Both the position numbers and the translations under genes were made by a program. Positions 17,614 through 25,662 of a DNA stretch of 64,000 nucleotides are shown here, one piece after another. The first letter of the stretch is position 1; each line of letters starts with the position of its first letter. The stretch is from Empedobacter brevis NBRC 14943 = ATCC 43319. GTDB taxonomy: Bacteria > Bacteroidota > Bacteroidia > Flavobacteriales > Weeksellaceae. Below the pieces are notes generated by a model. It searched no databases. It saw only the letters and a list, made by a program, of their open reading frames with translations, and was not told the origin of the DNA. The DNA is taken from NCBI RefSeq assembly GCF_000382425.1, contig NZ_KB908291.1, forward strand, positions 248,001-312,000. Direction: 5' to 3'.

Positions 17614-18144
17614 TTGAATACAATTAAAATATACGCAAAACAAACGAGCAATTGGGGATTATTAATAGGAAGTTTCTTATTTTTTATGTGTTCAATTTAT
17701 CTATTTATAAATGCTGATCGGGTGAATTCGCCTCTGACTGCACAAATTATAAGCGGTATTCTATTCATTCCGAGTTTATTACTCATCTATATTTCCATTA
17801 AAAAATTAAAGAAAAAACAATTGGTTTTATTGATAGATAAGAAAGGGATTGTCTACAAACCTTCTGAGAATCTTAATTACATGGAATGGGGAAAGATCTT
17901 GGAAATTGAAGAATTGAAATTACCTCGTCAACGGGTAATTAATATAAAAGTGGTTGATGCGGAAAATTTTATATCAAAGGAATCGCAAAAGCTTTTACAA
18001 ACCCGCATGAAATTCTGGCAACAAATGTATGGAGCAGTAGTCTCATTCGATGCCAATACATTAGATCAAAATCATTTCGAGATTATGAATCATTTTGATG
18101 AATTTATGGAAGATTATAAGACTAATTTAACAGAAGATCTTTAA
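17614..18144 (+). CDS. Membrane protein with PH-like domain (STM3941-like)
   Basis: 176 aa from TTG 17614 (MNTIKIYAKQTSNWG). Two hydrophobic helices (about residues 14-32 and 44-62) are followed by a soluble domain with LVLLIDKKGIVYKP, MEWGKILEIEE and RVINIKVVDAENF, resembling the PH-like bacterial STM3941 family. The function is unknown. No ATG exists before residue 25, and the promoter element at 17591-17598 excludes earlier starts, so a TTG start is strongly indicated. It is followed by an unrelated-looking DUF4241 gene after 44 bases. Confidence 0.7.
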   Translation: MNTIKIYAKQTSNWGLLIGSFLFFMCSIYLFINADRVNSPLTAQIISGILFIPSLLLIYISIKKLKKKQLVLLIDKKGIVYKPSENLNYMEWGKILEIEELKLPRQRVINIKVVDAENFISKESQKLLQTRMKFWQQMYGAVVSFDANTLDQNHFEIMNHFDEFMEDYKTNLTEDL

Positions 18145-18188
18145 TACTTTCGTGATAAATTGATAATTTCTTTTAAAAATATTCGAAG

Positions 18189-18944
18189 ATGAAAAACAAT
18201 CAACCAACCACAGAATGGCTAAAACTGTACAACGAAAAGAAAAGTAACTTACAATCCCAAAGTGATTTAAATCTTTATTTTTCTGCAGATGAAATTTGTG
18301 GAAAAAGATTGTTTCATTTAGATTTAGGAAATTATTCCTTTCCAACCGGCGAAATTCTCGTAAGAGATCCTTTGGTTTACTTGACAAAAGAGGAAAATCC
18401 TTATTTTATTTCAATTCCAACCGGTGTTTTTCCAATTACTGTTCTCGTTGTTCAATTTGAAGAAGATCATTATCGTTATGTAGGATTTAGATTGAAAACA
18501 AAAGATACGAAAGCTGTTCTATACACAGAAGCTTTGCTTGGTAATGAAGAATTACAGGATGTAGAAGATGGAGAATATTTTGGTTTTAGCGTAGATGCCG
18601 GTTTGGCGACTATTGTTGATGTGGCCACGCGGGATGCTTATGCTGCTTTTGAACAAGAATGGCAGAAGAATCATCCTGACGGAAATATTTATGATGATTA
18701 TTTTGCAGCACTTTTTTCCCAAAGTTATCAGGATAAACCAGATTTTCAACGAGAAGGAGGCGATTGGATACGGTTTGATATTCCCAATACAAATTTAAGT
18801 ATTCCTATGATTCAAAGTGGTTTTGGTGATGGGGTATATCCTGTTTATTTTGGATTTGATGATCACAATGAAATCTGTGAAGTGGTTGTTCAATTTATTG
18901 ATATTGAATTAACAACGGAAGCGGAAGAAGAAGAAGAAGATTAA
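18189..18944 (+). CDS. DUF4241 family protein
   Basis: 251 aa, cytoplasmic. The DUF4241 layout is visible: FPTGEILVRDPLVYL, IPTGVFPITVLVV, FGFSVDAGLATIVDV, and the glycine-rich SGFGDGVYPVYFGFD near the C-terminus, ending in an acidic Glu/Asp tail. The biochemical role of the family is unknown; it occurs in many bacteria, sometimes next to toxin-immunity genes, but no toxin is seen here. Same direction as its neighbours, 44 bases after the membrane protein. Confidence 0.75.
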   Translation: MKNNQPTTEWLKLYNEKKSNLQSQSDLNLYFSADEICGKRLFHLDLGNYSFPTGEILVRDPLVYLTKEENPYFISIPTGVFPITVLVVQFEEDHYRYVGFRLKTKDTKAVLYTEALLGNEELQDVEDGEYFGFSVDAGLATIVDVATRDAYAAFEQEWQKNHPDGNIYDDYFAALFSQSYQDKPDFQREGGDWIRFDIPNTNLSIPMIQSGFGDGVYPVYFGFDDHNEICEVVVQFIDIELTTEAEEEEED

Positions 18945-18980
18945 TTTAAATCTGATGTTCAAATATTATCGAATTGTCAC

Positions 18981-18988
18981 TATTTTTG
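18981..18988 (+). promoter_or_regulatory. TAnnTTTG -7 element at the dbpA start
   Basis: TATTTTTG followed by CA ends only four bases before ATG 18993. With the usual distance to the transcription start the mRNA would begin at or near the start codon. Confidence 0.65.
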
Positions 18989-18992
18989 CATT

Positions 18993-20300
18993 ATGCAAAT
19001 CGATTTACTTTATAAAAATTTAGGCATTAAAGAAATGAATGCAATGCAACGCTCTGCATTCAAAATGTCCGAAAATCAACGGGATTTAATTCTATTATCA
19101 CCTACAGGTTCTGGAAAAACATTGGCGTTTTTATTTCCTGTTTTACGAGATTTAAAACATGAAGCAAAAGGTGTTCAAACATTAATTTTGGTTCCTGCAC
19201 GCGAATTAGCGTTGCAAATAGAAACGGTTTTCAAAACTATGAAATCCGAGTATAAAGTAACATGTTGCTATGGTGGTCATAACACAAGAGTTGAACAAAA
19301 TAATTTGTTAGAAGCTCCGGCAGTTTTGATAGGAACGCCCGGAAGAATAGCTTATCATTTACGCAACGAGAATTTTGATCCTTCGACTATTCAGACATTA
19401 GTATTAGATGAATTTGATAAAGCGTTGGAATTAGGTTTTCAAGAAGATATGAGTTTTATTGTTGATCAACTTTCAGGTTTACAACAACGTATTTTAACTT
19501 CTGCTACAGAGATGGAAAATATTCCTGAATTTGTAGGATTGAAAGAAGAGAAAATTGTTAGTTATTTAAAAAGTATTGAGGTAAAACCTGATTTACAGAT
19601 GAAGTTGGTCAATACGATTTCTGAAGAAAAACTGGATACATTATTCAATTTGATTTGCAAGATAGGGAGTAAGCGAATGTTGATTTTCTGTAATCATCGT
19701 GATGCTGTAGATAGAATCAGTAATTTGTTACATGAGAAAGGAATTGCCCGTGAAAGTTTTCATGGCGGAATGGAACAAGATGAGCGTGAACGTGCTTTAT
19801 TGAAATTCCGTAACGATTCGGTTCGTGTTTTAATTACGACAGATTTAGCAGCCCGCGGATTGGATATTCCGGAAGTAGATTCAATTATTCATTACCAGTT
19901 ACCAGCAAAAGAAGCGGCTTTCATTCATAGAAATGGGCGTACTGCAAGAATGAATGCGAAAGGTTTTGTGTATTTAATTATCAGTAATGAAGAGCATTTC
20001 CCTTTTGTTAAAGAAAATTTACCTGTCGAAAATGTAGGAGGAACTTATAAAATTCCTGAGCGTACACCTTTTCAAACGATTTACATTTCTGCCGGAAAAA
20101 AAGATAAAGTAAACAAGGTTGATATCGTGGGATTTTTATTTAAAAAAGGAAACCTAGAAAAAAATGATGTCGGAATTATCGAAGTAAAAGATACGACTTC
20201 TTATGTTGCAATTAACCGAAAAAAAGTTCCTGATTTATTAAAGAAACTAAACGGACAGAAAGTAAAAAATAAGAAAGTAAAAATGCAAATCGCATATTAA
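18993..20300 (+). CDS. dbpA: DbpA-like DEAD-box RNA helicase
   Basis: 435-aa ATP-dependent RNA helicase. Motifs: Q motif region (MNAMQ), Walker A SPTGSGKT (36-43), PARELALQ, TPGR, motif II DEFD (139-142) in place of the canonical DEAD, SAT (170-172), ARGLDIP and HRNGRTAR. The C-terminal about 75 residues (FQTIYISAGKKDKVNKVD onward) match the DbpA RNA-binding domain, which directs the E. coli enzyme to 23S rRNA hairpin 92 during 50S assembly. A promoter -7 element ends four bases before the ATG, suggesting a leaderless mRNA. Confidence 0.88.
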   Translation: MQIDLLYKNLGIKEMNAMQRSAFKMSENQRDLILLSPTGSGKTLAFLFPVLRDLKHEAKGVQTLILVPARELALQIETVFKTMKSEYKVTCCYGGHNTRVEQNNLLEAPAVLIGTPGRIAYHLRNENFDPSTIQTLVLDEFDKALELGFQEDMSFIVDQLSGLQQRILTSATEMENIPEFVGLKEEKIVSYLKSIEVKPDLQMKLVNTISEEKLDTLFNLICKIGSKRMLIFCNHRDAVDRISNLLHEKGIARESFHGGMEQDERERALLKFRNDSVRVLITTDLAARGLDIPEVDSIIHYQLPAKEAAFIHRNGRTARMNAKGFVYLIISNEEHFPFVKENLPVENVGGTYKIPERTPFQTIYISAGKKDKVNKVDIVGFLFKKGNLEKNDVGIIEVKDTTSYVAINRKKVPDLLKKLNGQKVKNKKVKMQIAY

Positions 20301-20325
20301 TCAATAACTTATAAAATATAATTTT

Positions 20326-20622
20326 ATGCTAGCTCACCATGTGTTTTTTTGGTTGAAAGATGATGTAACAAAAGAAGAAATGAATACATTTCACCAAGCT
20401 TTGAAAGATTTAAAACCAATTGCTGAATCAACTTTTTTTCATGTAGGAACACCTGCAAATATTGAAAGAGATGTGATAGATGCTTCTTATTCATTCTCGT
20501 TGTTCTTAGCTTTTGAAACAATGGAGCAATTTGAAGCTTATCAAAAACATCCGCAACATCTCGAATTTTTGAATGGACCAAATAAATTAGCAAAGAGAGT
20601 TTTAATCTATGATGCAGATTAA
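20326..20622 (+). CDS. Dabb (stress-responsive A/B barrel) protein
   Basis: 98-aa single-domain protein of the dimeric alpha-beta barrel Dabb family. Visible family traits are the start MLAHHVFFWLKDD, a central TFFHVGTPAN strand and the C-terminal DYxxY-like YQKHPQHLEF segment. Members act as small oligomeric barrels, some as enzymes in cyclisation, many uncharacterised. It begins 25 bases after dbpA in the same direction and could be co-transcribed. Confidence 0.85.
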   Translation: MLAHHVFFWLKDDVTKEEMNTFHQALKDLKPIAESTFFHVGTPANIERDVIDASYSFSLFLAFETMEQFEAYQKHPQHLEFLNGPNKLAKRVLIYDAD

Positions 20623-20822
20623 AAGCTCTTTTTGAAATGATTTAGAGAATAATTCGTGAAAACATGATTTTTCTCTTAACTTTTATTGTTTAGAAGTTTT
20701 CTTAGAAAGAAATCCGTAAAGGAGAAAAAAACTAAATTTTTCATTTTTTTTTGTAGTTTGCAACTCAAAATTGATGGGATAAAATTATCAATTTGTTTTG
20801 TTAATGAACTAAACTCTTTATT

Positions 20823-22148
20823 ATGAAAAACCTGCCTTTTAAATATGCGATTATTCTTTCTGTAGTTGCTTCGTTCGAATGTGTTAATGCTCAAGTCGGA
20901 ATAGGAACGGATAACCCCAATCCTTCTTCATCTTTAGATATTTCCAGCCAAAATACAGGTGTTTTAATTCCTAGAATTAATTTGACTGCCACCGATTTAT
21001 CGACTCCTATAAATAATCCTGAAAATTCTTTGTTAATTTTCAATACAGCTCAAAATGGTTCTGGAAAAAATGCTGTATTTCCAGGATATTATTATTGGTT
21101 GAAAAAAGATGGACAAACGGGAGAATGGATTAGATTAAGTCTAAGTCAAGAAGAGCCTTGGCGTATACAAAATACCACCAATGTTGCAACTGCCAATGAC
21201 CAGAATATTTACCAACAAGGTAAGGTAGCAGTCGGTTTTACAGAAACGGATGCTGTTTCTGGTAAGCAAATGGAGATAAAAGGAGATTTTAAGACAGCTT
21301 ATGAACGAGTGGCGCAAAGTGTAGGAATCGAAACATCTGGTGCAGTATCAGGTTCCCAATCTGTAAATTTATATAATAGAAATACTCAGGTATCGGGGCG
21401 TGGAACAACTCTTGACATGACCACAAGTAATATTACGCTGAGAAGTGGACGCAGTTCTGTTTTGGGCTCTTCTATAAGTATTTTGGATAATCGCCTCAAT
21501 GTAGGAGCCCGTAATGATGTAGCAAGTCCGTTGAGATCACTTCTGAATATTGATTTTAATCCATCCAGTAAGGAAATGACATTATATTCGATTGCTTCAA
21601 GTTCTCCAATCCTGACCGGAAATCATTTTAAATCAGAAATCATTTTAGATGGAGCAAGAGGTATTAAATTTAATTTTAATACAAATGGAGCAACGGGTAA
21701 TGAAGTGAATACAGACAGTTATATGTTTCCTCGTACAGTTGGAACAAAAGGTCAAGTACTTGTTGTAGGTGATATCCCATCTGGTGCTTCATACACCCAG
21801 TTAGAATGGAAAAATATAGCGGAGTTAAAAAGTGACAGTCACAATAGAATAAATTATTCGAATCAACTTCAAGATACAGGAAGAAAATGGATGAATGGAG
21901 CATCGATTAAAGAACTAACAACTGAAATTACGTTGGACAACTCTAAGAATAGTATTGTTCTTCCAAAAGAGCTTGAGCTATCACCTGTTACAAAAATAAT
22001 TAATGTCCGATTAATTCACCAAGAAAGTACACGCATAACAAACAATGTTTTAAGTTATAATATGAATTCTCGTGAGTTGATTATGGAAGGAGAAATTCTT
22101 CCGAAAGGAAAATATTACCTTATACTTGAATTTTTTGAAAATATATAA
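20823..22148 (+). CDS. Secreted surface-type protein (AQVGIGT family)
   Basis: 441 aa with a signal peptide ending VNAQ. The mature N-terminus AQVGIGTDNPNPSSSLD followed by GVLIPRINLT is a pattern seen at the start of many Flavobacteriia surface proteins that resemble phage tail-fibre or head-needle repeats. The middle is rich in Ser, Asn and Thr with beta-strand character (for example TTLDMTTSNITLRSG). No enzyme motif or type IX C-terminal domain was seen. A likely promoter (TAGTTTGC, one base short of consensus) lies about 70 bases upstream, leaving a fairly long leader. Confidence 0.75.
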   Translation: MKNLPFKYAIILSVVASFECVNAQVGIGTDNPNPSSSLDISSQNTGVLIPRINLTATDLSTPINNPENSLLIFNTAQNGSGKNAVFPGYYYWLKKDGQTGEWIRLSLSQEEPWRIQNTTNVATANDQNIYQQGKVAVGFTETDAVSGKQMEIKGDFKTAYERVAQSVGIETSGAVSGSQSVNLYNRNTQVSGRGTTLDMTTSNITLRSGRSSVLGSSISILDNRLNVGARNDVASPLRSLLNIDFNPSSKEMTLYSIASSSPILTGNHFKSEIILDGARGIKFNFNTNGATGNEVNTDSYMFPRTVGTKGQVLVVGDIPSGASYTQLEWKNIAELKSDSHNRINYSNQLQDTGRKWMNGASIKELTTEITLDNSKNSIVLPKELELSPVTKIINVRLIHQESTRITNNVLSYNMNSRELIMEGEILPKGKYYLILEFFENI

Positions 22149-22318
22149 AATACTACAATAGGAAGCAAATATTACTTTTTTATATAATCTCAGATTTAAT
22201 AGTAATTTTTCAATTGATTTAAACGCTTTCGTTAGGTGAAAAATTATTCGTTTATCCTGTTTTTACTATCATCGTAAAATTCAATCCGAACTCTTTTCAA
22301 ATCTATTCAAAGAAATTG

Positions 22319-22326
22319 TACTTTTG
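22319..22326 (+). promoter_or_regulatory. TAnnTTTG -7 element for map
   Basis: TACTTTTG followed by CA matches the consensus; a CTTTTC sequence about 21 bases upstream may act as a degenerate -33 box. The leader to the map ATG would be about 35 bases. Confidence 0.65.
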
Positions 22327-22366
22327 CATACGATTTCAGAGTTTTGAGATCAATAGAATATAAGCA

Positions 22367-23128
22367 ATGATTATAGAGACAGAAGAAGAGTTAATCGGAA
22401 TGAAAAAAGTCAGCGAAGCTGTAGCGGTAACTCTGAAAGAGATGAAAGATTATGTGAAACCAGGAATGTCAACCAAAGAATTGGATGATTTTGGAGCGGC
22501 AATCATGAAGAAATTTGGATGTAAATCTGCACCGTATGAGTCGTATCAATTTCCGGGATATACTTGCTTAAGTGTCAATGAAGAAATTTGTCACGGAATT
22601 CCAAGTGCTGATAAAATCTTAAAAGACGGGGATGTAATCAATATTGATGTTTCCGGAGAATTAGGTGGGTTTTGGGCAGATAACGGAGGTTCTATCGTTG
22701 TAGGAGAAGATGTAAATGGTCATCAAAAAATTGTTGACGCGTCTATTTCTGCTTTACAGAAAGCTATAGGAGCAGTAAAATCAGGTGTAAAAATCGCTGA
22801 TATTGGTGGAATCATTGAAAAAGAAGCGAAAAAACATCATTACCATGTCATCGAGAATTTAACAGGACATGGAGTAGGGCGTTCCTTACACGAAGAACCA
22901 TTAGATTTATTGAACTACAGAGATGTGTATGATAAACGTCGTTTTCGAAAAAATTCGGTTATTGCTTTAGAAACTTTTATTTCAGAGAATTCTCATGAAG
23001 CAATTGAACAAGCTGATGGATGGACAATGATAGGAAATAATCCCGGTGTATTTGCACAACATGAACATACTGTTCTGGTAACTTCTGAAGGTCCTATGAT
23101 TTTAACCCACATGAATGGTAATTGGTAA
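22367..23128 (+). CDS. map: Type I methionine aminopeptidase
   Basis: 253-aa cytosolic metallopeptidase removing the initiator Met. The five metal ligands are visible: Asp in INIDVSGE, Asp in FWADNGG, His in GHGVGR, Glu in ALETFISE and Glu in QHEHTV; the substrate His is in EICHGIPS. The Asp region GELGGFWADNGGS differs from the common GYHGDTS pattern but keeps the ligand. No zinc-finger extension is present. A 99-aa gene follows after six bases. Confidence 0.93.
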   Translation: MIIETEEELIGMKKVSEAVAVTLKEMKDYVKPGMSTKELDDFGAAIMKKFGCKSAPYESYQFPGYTCLSVNEEICHGIPSADKILKDGDVINIDVSGELGGFWADNGGSIVVGEDVNGHQKIVDASISALQKAIGAVKSGVKIADIGGIIEKEAKKHHYHVIENLTGHGVGRSLHEEPLDLLNYRDVYDKRRFRKNSVIALETFISENSHEAIEQADGWTMIGNNPGVFAQHEHTVLVTSEGPMILTHMNGNW

Positions 23129-23134
23129 AATTAT

Positions 23135-23434
23135 ATGAAAAAAAACGAATATATTAAAGTTGACCGCGAAGTGGTCAAAAAAATGAGTGAAGACATTCAG
23201 GCTTATTTAGTAGAAAATAACCTTGAGCGTGTTAAAACGAAAGACATGATGCCTTTTTTGATCGAGAAAGGGTATTTTCCGCACGATCGTAAAAAAGGAT
23301 ATCCCTTGCGCCAGATTCTTACTGATCTTAAAAAATCGGAGGAATTAAATTTACTGCCACAAGCCTTCCCGGAGTACCTGGAAGTTGAAAATAAAAAAAC
23401 ATCTACTTATTGGTATTTTAGCCCAATAAAATAA
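23135..23434 (+). CDS. Small hypothetical protein downstream of map
   Basis: 99 aa, basic, soluble, no Cys motif. Composition and pattern (MSEDIQAYLVENNLERVKTKDMM..., GYPLRQILTDLKK) suggest a small helical, possibly winged-helix-like fold. It starts six bases after map and ends just before a strong terminator, so it is the last gene of a map operon. No function can be assigned. Confidence 0.75.
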   Translation: MKKNEYIKVDREVVKKMSEDIQAYLVENNLERVKTKDMMPFLIEKGYFPHDRKKGYPLRQILTDLKKSEELNLLPQAFPEYLEVENKKTSTYWYFSPIK

Positions 23435-23437
23435 TTT

Positions 23438-23466
23438 AAAAGCACTTTTTACGAAGTGCTTTTTTA
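23438..23466 (+). terminator. Rho-independent terminator after map operon
   Basis: AAAAGCACTT pairs with AAGTGCTTTT, followed by T residues. Confidence 0.85.
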
Positions 23467-23593
23467 TTGTTATTAAATTGTTTAGTCTACTTTTTTGGAA
23501 TATTAATTGATACGATTTTTCTTAGAATTTTAATTGTAACAAAAGAAATTTCATTTATTGATTTACATCAATGGCAATCATTCTTTGAGCATC

Positions 23594-23601
23594 TAACTTT
23601 G
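23594..23601 (+). promoter_or_regulatory. TAnnTTTG -7 element for yceI
   Basis: TAACTTTG followed by TG matches the -7 consensus 38 bases before ATG 23639. No good -33 box was seen. Confidence 0.5.
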
Positions 23602-23638
23602 TGTCATCAATAAGTAATAAAAGATTAAATTAAACAAG

Positions 23639-24211
23639 ATGAAAAAATTATTATTCACTTTAATATTATCAGCAGCATCATTATCTGCATTTGCTCAAAA
23701 TTATACAAATGATAAAGCGCATTCAAAATTAGGATTCTCTGTTTCTCACATGACAATTTCTGATATTGAGGGACAATTTCAAAATTTTGAAGTTCACTTA
23801 AACTTAACAAAAGAAGATTTAAGCGATGCTAAATTTCATGTAGTTGCTGATGTTAATTCGATTAACACAGGAATTGAAGCACGTGATAATCATTTAAAAT
23901 CTCCTGACTTCTTCAATACTGCAAAAAATTCTAAATTAGAATTTTCTTCAAAAGGTATTACTCGTGTTAAAGGGAATCAATTTAAAATGATTGGAGATTT
24001 AACATTAAATGGCGTAACAAAACCAGTTACATTAAAATTGGTTTATAACGGAAATATTAATAACAATGGTGTTAAAACATATGGGTTTACTGTGAAAGGT
24101 GATGTAAAAAGAAGTGATTTCAACATTGGAGGAAACTTCCCGGAAGCTGTTGTAGGAGATGTTGTAACCTTAACATCAAACTTAGAATTTGCTGCGCCTA
24201 AAGCAAAATAA
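23639..24211 (+). CDS. YceI-family periplasmic protein
   Basis: 190 aa with a signal peptide (MKKLLFTLILSAASLSAFAQ). The mature protein is a YceI lipocalin-like barrel, beginning YTNDKAHSKLGFSVSHMTIS and containing INTGIEARDNHLKSPDFF, typical of the family, which binds isoprenoid-quinone-like lipids. It leads a three-gene set with a YgiD-type dioxygenase and a second YceI protein without signal peptide. The pairing of an exported and a cytosolic YceI around an aromatic-ring enzyme suggests handling of a quinone or catechol compound (inference). Confidence 0.9.
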   Translation: MKKLLFTLILSAASLSAFAQNYTNDKAHSKLGFSVSHMTISDIEGQFQNFEVHLNLTKEDLSDAKFHVVADVNSINTGIEARDNHLKSPDFFNTAKNSKLEFSSKGITRVKGNQFKMIGDLTLNGVTKPVTLKLVYNGNINNNGVKTYGFTVKGDVKRSDFNIGGNFPEAVVGDVVTLTSNLEFAAPKAK

Positions 24212-24237
24212 TAAATAAAATTATTAATCATAAAATA

Positions 24238-25056
24238 GTGGATTATACTACTTTAAAAGCGATAACTTCAAGTTTTTCTGCAACAGAAAAAATGCCTGTT
24301 TTATTTCTAGGACACGGCTCACCGATGAATGCAATCGAAGAAAATATTTTTGTAGAAGGTTGGAGAAATATTGGAAAAACGATTCCTAAAGCAAATGCCA
24401 TAATTTGTATTTCGGCACATTGGGAAACTAAAGGTACGAAGGTTACGGCTTTACAGCAACCAAAAACGATTCACGATTTTTATGGTTTTCCTCAGGCTTT
24501 ATTCGATGTTCAATATCCGGCTCCCGGAAGTCCGGAATTGGCAGAAGAGGTCAAACATTTAATTAAAACGACAACGATTGATCTGGATAAAATGTGGGGT
24601 TTTGATCACGGTTCATGGAGTGTCATTAAATTTTTGTATCCAGATGCTGATGTTCCAATGATAGAGTTGAGTTTGGATGTTTTTAAAACACCAAAAGAAC
24701 ATTATGAGCTGGCAAAAGAATTAGATGCTTTACGTCATAGAGGGGTATTAATTGTAGGAAGCGGAAATGTTGTTCATAATTTAAGAGCATTAAATTGGAA
24801 CGAGCCAAACGCAGGATACGATTGGGCTTACGAAGTAAATGATAGCTTCAAAAACATTGTGCAATCCGGGAATCATGATGAGTTATTCAATTTTGTACAA
24901 AAAGGAAACGCATTTAATCTGGCCATTCCTTCTATGGAGCATTATTTACCTGCTGTTTATGCATTGGCATTACAAGGAAAAAAAGAAGAGGTGACAATTT
25001 TTAATGACAAGCTTATTTACGGCTCATTGGGAATGTTATCATTTAAAATAGGATAA
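24238..25056 (+). CDS. ygiD: YgiD-type extradiol dioxygenase
   Basis: 272-aa protein of the class III extradiol ring-cleavage (4,5-DOPA dioxygenase) family, cytoplasmic. Metal and catalytic His residues are in LFLGHGSPMNAI, ISAHWETKG, GFDHGSWSV and GSGNVVHNLR. In E. coli YgiD can open L-DOPA; the natural substrate is uncertain. GTG 24238 is the preferred start because the residues before MPVLFLGHGS match the usual family length; ATG 24292 is the alternative. It lies 26 bases after the first yceI gene and 36 before the second. Confidence 0.88.
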   Translation: MDYTTLKAITSSFSATEKMPVLFLGHGSPMNAIEENIFVEGWRNIGKTIPKANAIICISAHWETKGTKVTALQQPKTIHDFYGFPQALFDVQYPAPGSPELAEEVKHLIKTTTIDLDKMWGFDHGSWSVIKFLYPDADVPMIELSLDVFKTPKEHYELAKELDALRHRGVLIVGSGNVVHNLRALNWNEPNAGYDWAYEVNDSFKNIVQSGNHDELFNFVQKGNAFNLAIPSMEHYLPAVYALALQGKKEEVTIFNDKLIYGSLGMLSFKIG

Positions 25057-25092
25057 ATTAAACAATTTAAATCACAATAAAAACAAATCATT

Positions 25093-25611
25093 ATGGCAAC
25101 AAAATGGAATTTAGACCCTTCTCATTCAGAGGTTCAATTTAAAGTAAAACACATGGTAATTTCTACAGTGACAGGAAATTTTGATAATTTCAGTGCTGAT
25201 GTAGAAAGCAATAGCGACGATTTTTCGAATGCAAAATTTGAATTTGATGCGAAAATTGATTCAATCAATACAAAAAATGCAGATCGCGATGGTCATTTAA
25301 AATCAGCTGATTTCTTTGCAGCTGATCAATTTCCAGAATTAAAATTTGAAAGTACTTCAGGAATTAAAAATGGAAAAATAGAAGGAACACTAGAAATTCG
25401 TGGAGAGAAAAAACCAATTACATTAGAAGCTGATTTTGGCGGTGTAATAAAAGATCCTTACGGATTAACAAGAGCCGGTTTTGAGTTTTCTGGCGATATC
25501 AATCGTAAAGATTTTGGTTTAGGGTGGAGCCAAGTAACAGAAGCCGGAGGTTTAGTTGTTTCTGATAAAGTAAAATTATTGGTAAATTTAGAGTTTACTC
25601 AAGCCCAATAA
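25093..25611 (+). CDS. YceI-family protein without signal peptide
   Basis: 172 aa, YceI barrel starting directly MATKWNLDPSHSEVQFKVKH, with INTKNADRDGHLKSADFF and GLGWSQVTEAGG. There is no signal peptide, so it should be cytosolic, unlike its paralogue two genes upstream. Both share the S-x-D-(F/L)-S-x-A-K-F and DxHLKSxDFF segments. Likely a lipid or quinone carrier; role unknown. A strong terminator ends the three-gene unit. Confidence 0.9.
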   Translation: MATKWNLDPSHSEVQFKVKHMVISTVTGNFDNFSADVESNSDDFSNAKFEFDAKIDSINTKNADRDGHLKSADFFAADQFPELKFESTSGIKNGKIEGTLEIRGEKKPITLEADFGGVIKDPYGLTRAGFEFSGDINRKDFGLGWSQVTEAGGLVVSDKVKLLVNLEFTQAQ

Positions 25612-25630
25612 TCTATAATTTTTAATAGCG

Positions 25631-25660
25631 AAAAAAGCCACTCTTGAAGTGGCTTTTTTA
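25631..25660 (+). terminator. Rho-independent terminator after yceI-ygiD-yceI
   Basis: AAAAAAGCCACT pairs with AGTGGCTTTTTT around a five-base loop; the symmetric A and T tracts would also serve the convergent symporter gene. Confidence 0.85.
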
Positions 25661-25662
25661 TG

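Noticed and set aside
18552-18798. Small ORFs on both strands inside the DUF4241 gene
   Set aside because: They overlap a well-supported gene in other frames, lack family features and their codon pattern is a shadow.
23639-25611. Assembly duplication explaining two yceI genes
   Set aside because: The copies differ in length, export signal and much of the sequence, so they are true paralogues.
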